DNA of 64,000 nucleotides from Vibrio intestinalis (GCF_025195085.2 NZ_JANAVY020000020.1:1-64000), one strand, 5' to 3'; positions 17,622 to 26,484 are shown, counted from the first letter of the stretch. The notes: a model not told the origin generated them from the sequence alone. A program made the numbers and translations.

Positions 17622-19040
17622 TTATAGCGCGAGAGTGAGAGAGCCTTGCCAGACCATTCCTACTGCGAGGAGTGCCATCAAGCTTAATGCACATGCCCCT
17701 AGCTTCTCTTTGCCCTTAAATGGGTGAATACCTTGCTCTCGCTTGGCTTGTATGTAGAAGTACATTCCCGGCACATACAAAATAGCTGAAAGAAGCAGAT
17801 AGTTTAGCCCTGATGCATACAACAGCCACAAACCATAAACCGTTGCACCAACACCAATAAATAGCAGGCTACCGCGATTCTTTTCACTGATCGCGATCTT
17901 AAGTACAAACGCACCAACTAAGAAATACGGCACCAAGATCATCTCAGACGCAATCACTAGCAATGTATCGTAAGTACTGCCAGCAAACATCACCGCAATC
18001 AGCGAAAACTGAATCCAGATATTGGTTAATGTCAGTGGTTTAACTGGGCTGCCCGCTTTGTTCGTTTTACCGTAAGACTTAGGGAACATCTTTTCTTTTG
18101 CACACAGGTAAGGAGCTTCTGAAGCCAATACCGTCCAACTTAAAAATGCACCACAAACCGAAATCAACAGACCAACACTCACAATGTATTGTCCCCAAGG
18201 GCCAATAATTGCGGTTAACACTTTCGCCATTGAAGGATTTTGATACTGTGCGAGTTCAGTTGGCTTAATCACGCCCATCGACAACAAAGTCACAAAGACA
18301 TAAATCGACAGCGCCGTTAACAAACCTAGGATAGTCGCGCGGCCAATGTCTCGTCTATCACGAGCACGGCTTGATACCACGACGGCACCTTCAATACCGA
18401 TGAACACCCAAACGGTCACCAGCATGGTGCTTTTAACCTGAGCTAATAGAGAATGGCCATCACCAAAGTGCACACCAGTAAAATCGAGGGTAAAGGTATC
18501 TAGATTGAAGGCAAACAGAGCGGCGATAATAAAGAGCAGTAAAGGAACGAGCTTAGCAAAGGTAGTAACAAGGTTGATAAGCGCGGCGGTTTCTACCCCA
18601 CGTAGCACCAAGCAATGTACCATCCAAAGTAAGCAAGAAGCGCCCAGAACCGAAACCCATGTATTACCTTGGCCAAAGATGATGCTGTCTGGCGTGTCAA
18701 ACAGTAACCCAAGGGTACTAAACACAATCACTAAGTACGAAACGTTGGCTAACATGGCACTTAGCCAGTAACCCCACGCAGAGCAGAAGCCAACAAAGTC
18801 ACCGAAACCTTCTTTGGCGTAACCGAATACGCCGCTATCGACATTTGGGCGATGAAAAGCAAGTCTTTGAAAAGAAAGAGCAAGGAAGATCATCCCTACA
18901 CCAGTGATTGCCCAACCAATCATTACAGCCGCTGGGCTTGCAATAGCTGCCATATTTTGTGGCAGGCTAAATACACCTGCACCTATCATCGAGCCTATTA
19001 CAATTGCGGTTAGGGAGCCTAACCCAAGTTTATTGTTCAT
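17622..19040 (-). CDS. Basic amino acid/polyamine antiporter (APC family)
   Basis: A 472-aa inner-membrane protein with 12-13 predicted helices. The first helix carries the APC signature IGSMIGAGVFSLPQNMA; the middle has WVFIGIEGAVVVSSRA, typical of the arginine-ornithine (ArcD) and lysine/agmatine antiporter branch. It probably exchanges a basic amino acid for its decarboxylated or deiminated product. No arginine deiminase or decarboxylase gene is next to it, so the exact substrate pair is open. Single gene with a strong shared terminator. Confidence 0.85.
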   Translation of the reverse strand: MNNKLGLGSLTAIVIGSMIGAGVFSLPQNMAAIASPAAVMIGWAITGVGMIFLALSFQRLAFHRPNVDSGVFGYAKEGFGDFVGFCSAWGYWLSAMLANVSYLVIVFSTLGLLFDTPDSIIFGQGNTWVSVLGASCLLWMVHCLVLRGVETAALINLVTTFAKLVPLLLFIIAALFAFNLDTFTLDFTGVHFGDGHSLLAQVKSTMLVTVWVFIGIEGAVVVSSRARDRRDIGRATILGLLTALSIYVFVTLLSMGVIKPTELAQYQNPSMAKVLTAIIGPWGQYIVSVGLLISVCGAFLSWTVLASEAPYLCAKEKMFPKSYGKTNKAGSPVKPLTLTNIWIQFSLIAVMFAGSTYDTLLVIASEMILVPYFLVGAFVLKIAISEKNRGSLLFIGVGATVYGLWLLYASGLNYLLLSAILYVPGMYFYIQAKREQGIHPFKGKEKLGACALSLMALLAVGMVWQGSLTLAL

Positions 19041-19463
19041 TATTATGTGGTTACCTATCGTTCAACCTGGGGGGATTTTACGTGCAATTTGTCAATATGC
19101 GCAGACTGGTTGTGATCGAAGTCTCGAACAAAGTGACAATAACAACTATTTCATTGTGTTCGATCAATCCCCATCGAACATTCTAATATTTTCGACTGCA
19201 AAATAAAGTTATGAGGATAAAAATAACTAGCCAAACAAGCTAAATGCAGATTTATTAACCACAAATGGATATTCAGTCAGTCAAAAAGACACGATACATC
19301 GCATGAGCGCGAAAAGTGACATACCTCGGAAGGCGACAGTGAATATATAAGCAAAAGTAACAATAAGCAAAAAAGAGTTCAGGTGGCTAAAATAGCCTCA
19401 AAACAACGATGGGGTGCACTGCACCCCATCTAATAAAATTTAACGTTATAGTCATGATAAAAG
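19041..19463. other. Intergenic region upstream of the antiporter gene
   Basis: About 420 bases without a supported gene. It should hold the antiporter promoter (reverse strand) and the 3' end of the small SOS-type gene. Apart from the hairpin at 19408-19430 and a short GGCTAAAATAGCC dyad just before it, I see nothing specific. Confidence 0.5.
19408..19430 (-). terminator. Likely terminator of the 75-aa gene
   Basis: GATGGGGTGCA - C - TGCACCCCATC, a perfect 11-bp inverted repeat. On the reverse strand it is followed by GTTGTTTTG, a broken T-run, so termination is likely but not textbook. Confidence 0.6.
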
Positions 19464-19691
19464 CTAGTGTTCGCGCCCTGAAGGATTCACTGCAAACTCT
19501 ACTTGTTGATAAATGTCCGCCAGCTTCTTCTCGCCTTTTTCCTTAGCTCGACGAGATTTCGCTGCATAGCTTTGGTGATTGTCTTGCATTTCTAGTGCTT
19601 TTTGATGCGCTTGAGCGGATTTCAAATATTCAGGATTCGCTAGCGCTTGTTGGCGTAAACGATTTACGCGCTCGATGGTTTCCCACAACAT
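19464..19691 (-). CDS. Small charged protein of unknown function behind two LexA-type boxes
   Basis: A 75-aa highly charged, helical protein (rich in Lys, Glu, Gln, Ala; contains SRRAKEKGEKKLADIY). No signal peptide, membrane helix or known motif is visible and I do not recognise the family. Translation signals are excellent: TAAAGGAGGT lies seven bases before the ATG. Upstream is a good promoter (TTGACT, 16-base spacer, TATACT) bracketed by two CTG-N10-CAG operators, so the gene is probably repressed by LexA and induced by DNA damage (inference). Divergent from the RhlE-type helicase gene. Confidence 0.85.
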   Translation of the reverse strand: MLWETIERVNRLRQQALANPEYLKSAQAHQKALEMQDNHQSYAAKSRRAKEKGEKKLADIYQQVEFAVNPSGREH

Positions 19692-19709
19692 AAGACACCT
19701 CCTTTATAC

Positions 19710-19725
19710 CTGTTTATATAACCAG
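19710..19725. promoter_or_regulatory. LexA-type operator 1 (downstream of the -10)
   Basis: CTGTTTATATAACCAG fits the gammaproteobacterial SOS box CTG-N10-CAG with an all-A/T core except one C. It touches the -10 of the 75-aa gene (TATACT, reverse strand, 19729-19724), so LexA bound here would block the promoter. Confidence 0.75.
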
Positions 19726-19751
19726 TATATAACTATCGCATCCATAGTCAA
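19724..19751 (-). promoter_or_regulatory. Promoter of the 75-aa gene
   Basis: On the reverse strand TTGACT (19751-19746) is separated by 16 bases from TATACT (19729-19724). Good sigma-70 match, lying between the two LexA-type boxes. Confidence 0.65.
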
Positions 19752-19758
19752 CAAAATA

Positions 19759-19774
19759 CTGGATATTTAACCAG
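19759..19774. promoter_or_regulatory. LexA-type operator 2 (upstream of the -35)
   Basis: CTGGATATTTAACCAG, preceded by TA as in the TACTG consensus, is a second CTG-N10-CAG box 49 bases from the first (centre to centre). It lies 8 bases upstream of the -35 of the 75-aa gene and about 45 bases before the -10-like TAGAAT (19818-19823) of the divergent helicase gene, so it could serve either. Confidence 0.72.
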
Positions 19775-19855
19775 CCCACCCACATCACAGTTTAGTGGCA
19801 AGCGTATCGCTTCGTGGTAGAATGCCAGCCTTTATTCAGTACCAATGAGTCTCTC

Positions 19856-21040
19856 ATGACATTTTCTAAACTCGGTTTAAGCTCACCTATTACACGTGCA
19901 CTCGAAGAGTTGGGCTATCAAAAACCCACCACGATTCAAACCAAAGCAATCCCTGTAGCGCTTGAGGGCCGCGATCTTATCGCCGCAGCACAAACTGGTA
20001 CTGGTAAAACAGCAAGCTTTGTCTTGCCGATCCTAGAGAAGCTAAACCAAGGGGAAACCCAACGTAAAAAGCGTATTCGTGCTCTTGTCGTAGTGCCAAC
20101 GCGTGAGCTTGCTATACAAGTTGAATCTAAAGTTGCCGACTACGGTAAGCACTTAAACCTAACCTCAGCGGCTATATTTGGTGGTGTAGATGAGAAGCCT
20201 CAAAAGCAACGCTTAATTGAGGGTGTCGATGTGTTAGTGGCAACACCAGGTCGCCTTATCGACTTGTATGGCCAACGCGCTGTCTACTTTGAAGAAGTTG
20301 AAGTGCTAGTGCTAGACGAAGCTGACCGTATGCTTGATATGGGCTTTATTGAAGACATCAATAAGATCATCGCGCGCTTACCAGAAGATGTGCAAAACTT
20401 ACTCTTCTCTGCAACGCTATCAAACAAAGTGCGAGACCTTGCTAAAACAGCAGTGCATAACGCTTTCGAAATTTCTATTGCGGCCAATGCAGCCTCTAAA
20501 TCAAACATTGAACAGTGGTTGATTACCGTCGATAAAGACAAAAAATCTGCACTACTGAGCCATTTGATTAAAGAAAATCAGTGGGACCAAGCCCTCATCT
20601 TTATTGAGACTAAGCATGGCGCCGCGAAACTTGTTTCTCAGCTAGAAAAGCGTGACATTAAAGCGGAAGCGTTCCATAGCGGTCGCAGTCAAGCAATCAG
20701 AGAGCAGTTACTAGCAGATTTCAAATCAGGAAAAATTCAATACTTAGTGGCTACGGGTGTTGCTGCTCGTGGTATCGACATTGATGAACTGTCACGTGTT
20801 GTTAACTACGATCTACCCTTCCCTGCTGATGAATACGTTCACCGAATTGGACGCACAGGCCGCGCGGACGCAAAAGGTGAAGCGATCTCTTTAGTATCAA
20901 AAGATAACTTCAAGAACCTTTGTATGATTGAAAGCCGCTTAGGGCATTTGATTGAACGCCGCGAAGTAGAAGGCTTTGTCCCAAACAAGCCAGTCCCTAT
21001 CTCTATTTTGAACTACGTGCCAAAGCATAAAAGACAATAA
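19856..21040 (+). CDS. rhlE: DEAD-box RNA helicase, RhlE-type
   Basis: A 394-aa DEAD-box helicase with Q motif (FSKLGLSSPI..GYQKPTTIQ), motif I AQTGTGKT, PTRELA, TPGRL, motif II DEAD, motif III SAT, and motif VI HRIGRTGRA. It ends soon after the core without a basic C-terminal tail. The family unwinds RNA in ribosome assembly and mRNA decay; RhlE is the closest match by sequence feel, though related paralogues exist in vibrios. ATG 19856 was chosen over a GTG at 19814 because family members begin at MTFSKLGL. Divergent from the small SOS-type gene. Confidence 0.88.
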   Translation: MTFSKLGLSSPITRALEELGYQKPTTIQTKAIPVALEGRDLIAAAQTGTGKTASFVLPILEKLNQGETQRKKRIRALVVVPTRELAIQVESKVADYGKHLNLTSAAIFGGVDEKPQKQRLIEGVDVLVATPGRLIDLYGQRAVYFEEVEVLVLDEADRMLDMGFIEDINKIIARLPEDVQNLLFSATLSNKVRDLAKTAVHNAFEISIAANAASKSNIEQWLITVDKDKKSALLSHLIKENQWDQALIFIETKHGAAKLVSQLEKRDIKAEAFHSGRSQAIREQLLADFKSGKIQYLVATGVAARGIDIDELSRVVNYDLPFPADEYVHRIGRTGRADAKGEAISLVSKDNFKNLCMIESRLGHLIERREVEGFVPNKPVPISILNYVPKHKRQ

Positions 21041-21067
21041 AAAAAGCCAGCGTTGAGCTGGCTTTTT
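21041..21067 (+). terminator. Terminator of the helicase gene
   Basis: AAAAAGCCAGC - GTTGA - GCTGGCTTTTT directly after the stop codon. Confidence 0.92.
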
Positions 21068-21152
21068 AATGTTTCGATTTTCGCATTATTTTCCAAAAAG
21101 GATTTATAACAATATCATTAATATTGTCATTAAATTAGATTAGACTCTAATA

Positions 21153-21374
21153 TTACGCGGCGTCGTTATGCTCTTGCTTATTTTTAGTGTCTCCATAGAC
21201 ACCTTCAAAGCCTCGCAATTTTATCTCTAAATTTGCGCCAAAATACTGCAAATCGATAACTGGCTCTTTGTGATCGTTAATTTGTTTGCCTAACGTTTCT
21301 AAAAGCTCAGCCATGAAATCTTTAACAACCTGATCTGCATCTGACAGATACTGCTCTAGTCTCTCATTTCTCAT
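21153..21374 (-). CDS. Small conserved-looking protein of unknown function
   Basis: A 73-aa soluble protein: a helical N-terminal half (LEQYLSDADQVVKDFMAELL) and a likely beta hairpin (PVIDLQYFGANLEIKLRG). No signal or known motif. A modest AGGT lies before the ATG. It is divergent from the alpha/beta hydrolase gene. I do not recognise the family; coding is supported by codon use and the clean non-overlapping position. Confidence 0.65.
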   Translation of the reverse strand: MRNERLEQYLSDADQVVKDFMAELLETLGKQINDHKEPVIDLQYFGANLEIKLRGFEGVYGDTKNKQEHNDAA

Positions 21375-21451
21375 TTTATACCTAGCCTGAACATTAATTC
21401 TAATTAGTCGTTCTTTTATATTGTGTTTTCTTTTTACATAAGGAGCACACT

Positions 21452-22288
21452 ATGCAAATTAATACTGCTGTTTTAAATGGAAATCAGTACCGTTACTCTT
21501 TCTACCCTTGCGATGATTCTGACCAACATGTGATCTTTTTACTCGGTGCATTGCAAGAAATCGAAAGTGTCGATTCATTCTCCAAGTCATTTGCCAACAA
21601 GCTTAATTGCATCACGATTGAAGTCCCGGGAACAGGTTTAACCCAACCTCTAGATTCAACAATCAGTATTCGCGATCAAACTTCGATGCTACTTGATTTA
21701 ATCAATTATTTAGGGATAACCAGTGCGCATGTCATCGGCTTTTCTTACGCCACCGCCATCGCAGTAGAACTGTGCGATTTATGGAAAAACGTACTGACTC
21801 TTTCCATTTTTGGTGGAGTACCCGGCATTCCAACTTCAGGCCGACTTGCAACCAAAAAAATGATTGCTGCTGCCATGGAAAGCCCGAGTGATTTCGCGCA
21901 AACCTTTACTAAATCGTTAACTGTTAACCATCCTGACATTCCCAGAAACAACGCCATAATCAAGGCCACTGAGAGAGGTGTCGCTAAGCTCGAACAAGAG
22001 CGAATTGATGTATTTTTTGAAAACTCAGTGCGACTATTAGTTCATACGCCAACCAACATAGAAAATATTTCAATCCCAAGTACGGTCTGTGTTGGGGAAT
22101 ATGACCCATATGTAACAACTGATATCGCTTTAGAGTTCGCTAATAAATTAAAAAACAGTCATTTTGTAGTATTAAAAAATGCCGATCACTTAGCGCATTT
22201 ACAGCACCCTGAAAAAGTGGCAGCCATAATGATCGCTCAAGCATCCTCTTTAATTGAACTAAAGAAAACGCTAACAAGTTTAACCTAA
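21452..22288 (+). CDS. Alpha/beta hydrolase
   Basis: A 278-aa alpha/beta-fold hydrolase with no signal peptide. The nucleophile elbow is GFSYA (Ser near residue 98), the acid is probably Asp in VGEYDPY (near 216) and the His is in NADHLAHL (near 245), so the triad looks complete. Overall pattern is close to the RhlA-like and esterase groups, but substrate is unknown. The start follows a strong TAAGGAG. Neighbours are a divergent 73-aa gene and a convergent helix-turn-helix gene; a link is possible but not shown. Confidence 0.8.
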   Translation: MQINTAVLNGNQYRYSFYPCDDSDQHVIFLLGALQEIESVDSFSKSFANKLNCITIEVPGTGLTQPLDSTISIRDQTSMLLDLINYLGITSAHVIGFSYATAIAVELCDLWKNVLTLSIFGGVPGIPTSGRLATKKMIAAAMESPSDFAQTFTKSLTVNHPDIPRNNAIIKATERGVAKLEQERIDVFFENSVRLLVHTPTNIENISIPSTVCVGEYDPYVTTDIALEFANKLKNSHFVVLKNADHLAHLQHPEKVAAIMIAQASSLIELKKTLTSLT

Positions 22289-22388
22289 ATAACTGAGTAT
22301 TATTTTTAACTTTTGAGAATTTATAATCAACTCAAACATCTGCGTATTTTGGGTTGATTATTTTCACTGAGATGGGTGAAGTCACGAA

Positions 22389-23261
22389 TTATATGTAAAT
22401 CTTTGATAGTGTTGTCAGTATTTGGATCGCACTATTTTTACGAGAATAATCTAATTTTCTCAATGATTCAACAATCAAAGAATCACGTACATGCTGCATT
22501 TGACGCAGACGATGAAATTGAGGGAATTGACGCATTTCACTTGAAAAATCTGCGTGAGAATCAAGATGAAAACCTAGTTTTACCCTAAAGCCTATCGCTA
22601 CCGGAAAGTCTCTAATTTTATTAATATCTTCAAGAATAGAATATTGGTAAGTAGAGATGCCTAACACCCGCGATAATGTCTCTATTGATATGTTGTTCTC
22701 TTCACGAAATCGTTTCGCGGTTATCGAGATTGAACGGTAATAATCAATCGCAAAAGCGTTAACATCTAGCACTGGCGGCGGTAGCAGCTCGTTGTAGTGA
22801 TCTAACGAACCAACTTGCGACTCGACGTTGAGGCGGTATTGCTCAAACTCTGCTCTAGATTCAGCATCCATTAGATTACAAACCAGCTGTAAAAAGACGT
22901 CAAACTGATCACTGGGTAAACGACCAATACACAGCAGCGCTTCAATGGCTTTATCATCCATCCCACGGTAATGCTCTTTAAGCTTCAAACCGTAGTAAAA
23001 GCTAGTCATAGGAACCATCATCACCCAAGACATCGCCGCGACAACATGAATCGGTCGCATAGATGGATAACTCTGCTGCATATAACGCTTTAGTGTTGAT
23101 GCGTTAATGCCAGTCACACGCTTCTCAAGTTGATCAAAAGTTATTCCCTGTGCACGACGCGCATAAGACATCGAAACAGCCATTTCTGAATCTATATTCT
23201 TAAGTAGATTATCGAGCTTTTCGATATCTTGATCTGACACTTCAACGTTGCTGTTCGGCAT
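22389..23261 (-). CDS. Protein with two XRE-like helix-turn-helix regions
   Basis: A 290-aa soluble protein. An N-terminal helix-turn-helix-like region (ARRAQGITFDQLEKR..INASTLKRYMQ, about residues 35-62) and a second near the C terminus (FREENNISIETLSRVLG..YQYSILED, about 180-210) both resemble XRE-type DNA-binding domains, with a helical linker between. Probably a transcription regulator or structural DNA-binding protein. I do not recognise a named family. It is monocistronic and convergent with the hydrolase gene. Confidence 0.75.
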   Translation of the reverse strand: MPNSNVEVSDQDIEKLDNLLKNIDSEMAVSMSYARRAQGITFDQLEKRVTGINASTLKRYMQQSYPSMRPIHVVAAMSWVMMVPMTSFYYGLKLKEHYRGMDDKAIEALLCIGRLPSDQFDVFLQLVCNLMDAESRAEFEQYRLNVESQVGSLDHYNELLPPPVLDVNAFAIDYYRSISITAKRFREENNISIETLSRVLGISTYQYSILEDINKIRDFPVAIGFRVKLGFHLDSHADFSSEMRQFPQFHRLRQMQHVRDSLIVESLRKLDYSRKNSAIQILTTLSKIYI

Positions 23262-23611
23262 GTAGATTATCTAACTTGATTGGTATTCACAGTAACGGCG
23301 CGCGTTAAGCTGACGACGAAATGTAAAAGAATATTACATATTAAGTCGCATTAAGTTAACAGATTTAGCACTAACAATCTAGGTGATAAAATAACCATAA
23401 ACAACTGATTAAACGTATCTTTGTATAAATATGATTGGCTAAAACCGCCTACAGCCCTTGCAGCTTCTATAAATCAAAAGTACTGGCTTAACCAATATGA
23501 CTCCCTTCCTCCTCCAGTGTTTAGAGTCAAAGAGACAATTACAGAGCCTTGCTGCGCGGTGACCTAAGCAGTTCTAGCCAAACAAAAAGGGAGCAATGCT
23601 CCCTTTCATGA
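23262..23611. other. Intergenic region between the HTH gene and dps-like gene
   Basis: About 350 bases with no supported gene. It carries the HTH gene's promoter (reverse strand) and the dps-like terminator at its left-hand gene border. Nothing else specific is seen. Confidence 0.5.
23582..23606 (-). terminator. Terminator of the dps-like gene
   Basis: On the reverse strand AAAGGGAGC - ATT - GCTCCCTTT continues into TTTGTTTGG, just past the stop codon. Confidence 0.88.
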
Positions 23612-24088
23612 CTATTGAAGATATGCGTTCAGCATCCACATCAACTTTTCTTGCTCGCGGATATAATCACCCATTAACGCGGCTGTACCTTCGTCATTCG
23701 CCTCACCCGCGTTATCGAGGATTTCGCGTTGTTTGACCAGTAGTAAGCTAAATCCATCCACTAAGCCTTTCACACAATCTAAGCCCGTGGTCGCATTTTC
23801 ATGTTCTTGTAACTCACTCACCGCAAGGTAGCGGCTAAAGCTATGCGTCGGTGTATGACCAAGGGTTAGAATACGCTCTGCCAGTTCATCGATTTTAGTT
23901 TGTAAATCGGTATAGATTTCTTCGAACTTAACGTGCAGCTCAAAGAACTGCTGACCTTTGATGTTCCAGTGGTAACCACGAGTATTCATATACAGCACTT
24001 GGTAATGTGCCAACAAATGGTTAAGCTGCTGTGCAAGATCAGAAGCCTGCTCACTATCAAGACCAATTAAGTTAATTTGATTTGTCAT
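23612..24088 (-). CDS. Dps-family ferritin-like protein
   Basis: A 158-aa four-helix protein of the Dps/DNA-protecting ferritin family. The ferroxidase-site motif is visible: YHWNIKGQQFFELHVKFEE (His near 40, Asp/Glu near 55-60). Such dodecamers oxidise iron with peroxide, store it and shield DNA in stationary phase. The N-terminal tail is short with few Lys/Arg, so DNA binding may be weak. Monocistronic with its own terminator. Confidence 0.92.
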   Translation of the reverse strand: MTNQINLIGLDSEQASDLAQQLNHLLAHYQVLYMNTRGYHWNIKGQQFFELHVKFEEIYTDLQTKIDELAERILTLGHTPTHSFSRYLAVSELQEHENATTGLDCVKGLVDGFSLLLVKQREILDNAGEANDEGTAALMGDYIREQEKLMWMLNAYLQ

Positions 24089-24223
24089 GGCGATTCTCCG
24101 CTAGTGGTTCTATGCGAGTGGTAAACACTCGTGATTCGTTTCGTTAGCAGTAGAATAGCCCACCTCAACAAATCGGTAAAAACGATTAAATCTATACATT
24201 CAATCGTTAATACCTATTTAAAA

Positions 24224-24826
24224 TTAACGCGCAATATCAAGTTGGTTATCTTTGACACCATTGATACGAAACCAGCCTGCAATGCTAAAGCGCTCAGCGT
24301 TGGTTGGTAACACTTCATGAGGGAATTGTTCTGATAAAAACACGAACAAGCGTCCCGATTTAGGTGGGATCGTCGCGATATGATTATCATCGAGATCGTA
24401 AACAACCAGTTCACCAGCGTCTGATTCATCCCACTGCTCATTCATGTAAAACACCGTGGTCAAACGACGGTTTTCATTACCCTTGAAGCAATCCAAATGC
24501 TTTTGGTAAAAATCGCCTTTTTCATACTTGGCAAAATGCGCTTCGTATTCAAACAAACCTAGATAAAAATGGCGATTCGCTTCTAGACGAATTTGCTCCA
24601 TTTTATCGAGAAACTGCCCGACTGGATTGCCCATCGAAGAGGATAACCATTGAATTTTATCGCTACGAATCGTTTCTTCACGCGAGGTCTCATCATTACG
24701 GCCAATACGCGCGTTTTTCCAATCCTCTGGAATACAATCCCTCAACGCTGCAACCTCTGTCGGTGTAAGGAAATCATCCCAAATATAGTAGCCTTGGGTT
24801 GCTAAAGCATCGATGAGTTGGTTCAT
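24224..24826 (-). CDS. 2-oxoglutarate/Fe(II) oxygenase, prolyl-hydroxylase-like
   Basis: A 200-aa dioxygenase. The iron triad is visible as H110-x-D112 (KHLD) and H170 (FPHEV), with Arg179 (ERFSIAGWF) for 2-oxoglutarate binding. The fold and length match the bacterial prolyl 4-hydroxylase (PHD-like) group; a Pseudomonas member of that group hydroxylates a proline in elongation factor Tu, so the same substrate is possible here but unproven. Single gene upstream of dps on the same strand with a ~135-base gap. Confidence 0.85.
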   Translation of the reverse strand: MNQLIDALATQGYYIWDDFLTPTEVAALRDCIPEDWKNARIGRNDETSREETIRSDKIQWLSSSMGNPVGQFLDKMEQIRLEANRHFYLGLFEYEAHFAKYEKGDFYQKHLDCFKGNENRRLTTVFYMNEQWDESDAGELVVYDLDDNHIATIPPKSGRLFVFLSEQFPHEVLPTNAERFSIAGWFRINGVKDNQLDIAR

Positions 24827-24925
24827 TAGTTTGCACTCGTGCAGTTAAAGGGCGCTCTATATAAAACGTCCTCTAACCAAGTGCAATTTGGATAATTTAT
24901 CGTAACGACAAATCGCGTAGAGCAG

Positions 24926-25270
24926 CTATTTAAAAATAGATAAATCGAGGCTAACTGGCTCACCTAACCAGTGAACAGAATCCGTGTGATCGCGAAGCTC
25001 ATCATCAGTTACCGGATGCACTAACACCGAGTGCCCTGCTCTCACCTGTTCTAGCCAAGCGGTGACACTTTCAAACTGAGCGCCATTGAAATCAATTTCA
25101 AAGCTCCACAGCGTATGCGGGCCAACGGGTTTACGATGAAATCGACCAACTTTTAGCCCTAACTCTTGATTCGCTCTGACATGAATTGTCTCGGCATATT
25201 GGCAAGTGGCTTGGTCAAAATAGAAGTGAGCATGGTAGTGGGTATTTGAAGACATCATCATGGTAATCAT
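24926..25270 (-). CDS. DOPA 4,5-dioxygenase-like protein
   Basis: A 114-aa protein with HYHAHFYFD near the N terminus, GRFHRKPVGPHTLWSFEID in the middle and SVLVHPVTDDE towards the end. These His-rich segments match the small DOPA 4,5-dioxygenase-like family, whose bacterial members have mostly unknown substrates. Several Met codons lie at the start (25270, 25261, 25258, 25255) and none has a clear ribosome binding site, so the exact N terminus is open. Confidence 0.8.
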   Translation of the reverse strand: MITMMMSSNTHYHAHFYFDQATCQYAETIHVRANQELGLKVGRFHRKPVGPHTLWSFEIDFNGAQFESVTAWLEQVRAGHSVLVHPVTDDELRDHTDSVHWLGEPVSLDLSIFK

Positions 25271-25479
25271 TATTATTTGGCTTTAGCGCATTGTAACACC
25301 TGACCTTCACCATCGCGGCTCTACTTACATTAATTACATTTAATGATTGAGTTTGATTTGTGTGACCTGCTTCCCTGTTCATCACTATCGTAGGTCTTGC
25401 GGAGGCTTATTCCTATTCATGCTTCGTCAATTCATGCTATTAATTCTCAAATAATAAAAAAGTCATTTTAGAGGTTCAA

Positions 25480-26484
25480 ATGGCAACCATTAACGACGTA
25501 TGCCGCGTCGCGGGAGTCTCCAAAGCGACCGTGTCGAGGGTAATAAACGGTACGGGCCAAGTGCGTGCTAGCACCCGCGAAAAAGTAGAAGCGGTAATGA
25601 AAGAACTCAACTATCGCCCGAGTATCGTAGCTCAAGCTCTCGCCAACAAAAGTGCAAACAGTATTGGCTTAGTTATCTCAGATTTTACTGGTGGATATTT
25701 CGGTAGTCTTTTGAAGCAAGCTTCGGTGAGCGCAGACAAACTAGGCAAACAGTTATTTTTTGCCGATGGTCACAACAATGCCGAAGATGAGCTTAAAGCG
25801 GTTCACTCTTTGGTTGAAAAACGCTGCGACATTATTATTTTGTACAGTCGTATGCTGTCATGCGAGCAAGTGGTTGCATTAAGTAAATCCATCGATGTAC
25901 CACTACTAAATGTTGGTCGTTTGCTACCAGAATCCGCAGGATACTCTATCTCATTTGACCAAAAACACGCGATACAAATTGCAGCGAAACACTTGGTTGA
26001 ACTCGGACACAAGAACCTTACCTACATTGGCCCCAAACCCACTACTCCGACATCACGAATGCGCTTAGCGGGTTTCTTGGAATACGTCGAACAAAATGAA
26101 CAGCAAGGCTTAGTTAGCCAAATCTGTGAATCTAATTTCGGTTTCGAGGAAGGTTACCAAGCCACTAAGAAATGGCTCGAGACCAATCACTTTGGCAGTG
26201 CTATTGTCGCGGCCGCAGATGATATTGCGGTTGGCTGCATTAAAGCATTGAAGGAGCATGGCATACTCGTGCCCGAGCACGTTTCCATCGTCAGCATAGA
26301 TAACGATGCCTGCTCACCCTTTATTGACCCTCCGCTAACCACGGTCGATGTGCCCATTCGCAAAGTGGCAGACAAAGCTATGGTGGTTGCCCAGCAAATT
26401 CTTGGTGGTGAACCTCAGCCCGAATCTGAAGTTATTTGTGGTCAGTTGATCGAACGCTCCTCTGCTCGTTCGCTCTGGAAATAG
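25480..26484 (+). CDS. LacI-family repressor
   Basis: A 334-aa regulator. Residues 1-50 hold the LacI helix-turn-helix (TINDVCRVAGVSKATVSRVI) and hinge helix (IVAQALANKSANSIG); the rest is a periplasmic-binding-protein-like sugar domain. The start follows AGAGG. Lying 226 bases upstream of a lactose/cellobiose-type PTS operon in the same direction, it is the likely local repressor, acting on the paired AACCGGTTTC sites (26631-26653). Effector sugar or sugar phosphate is unknown. Confidence 0.9.
   Translation: MATINDVCRVAGVSKATVSRVINGTGQVRASTREKVEAVMKELNYRPSIVAQALANKSANSIGLVISDFTGGYFGSLLKQASVSADKLGKQLFFADGHNNAEDELKAVHSLVEKRCDIIILYSRMLSCEQVVALSKSIDVPLLNVGRLLPESAGYSISFDQKHAIQIAAKHLVELGHKNLTYIGPKPTTPTSRMRLAGFLEYVEQNEQQGLVSQICESNFGFEEGYQATKKWLETNHFGSAIVAAADDIAVGCIKALKEHGILVPEHVSIVSIDNDACSPFIDPPLTTVDVPIRKVADKAMVVAQQILGGEPQPESEVICGQLIERSSARSLWK

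Noticed and set aside
22376..22588. Forward 70-codon frame beginning MKSRIICKSL
   Set aside because: It lies almost entirely antisense to the longer HTH gene, has no convincing ribosome binding site, and its composition follows the opposite strand.
24950..24980. Possible LexA box near CTGGCTCACCTAACCAG
   Set aside because: The spacing between CTG and CAG is 11, not 10, the core is GC-rich, and it lies inside the DOPA-dioxygenase-like gene.
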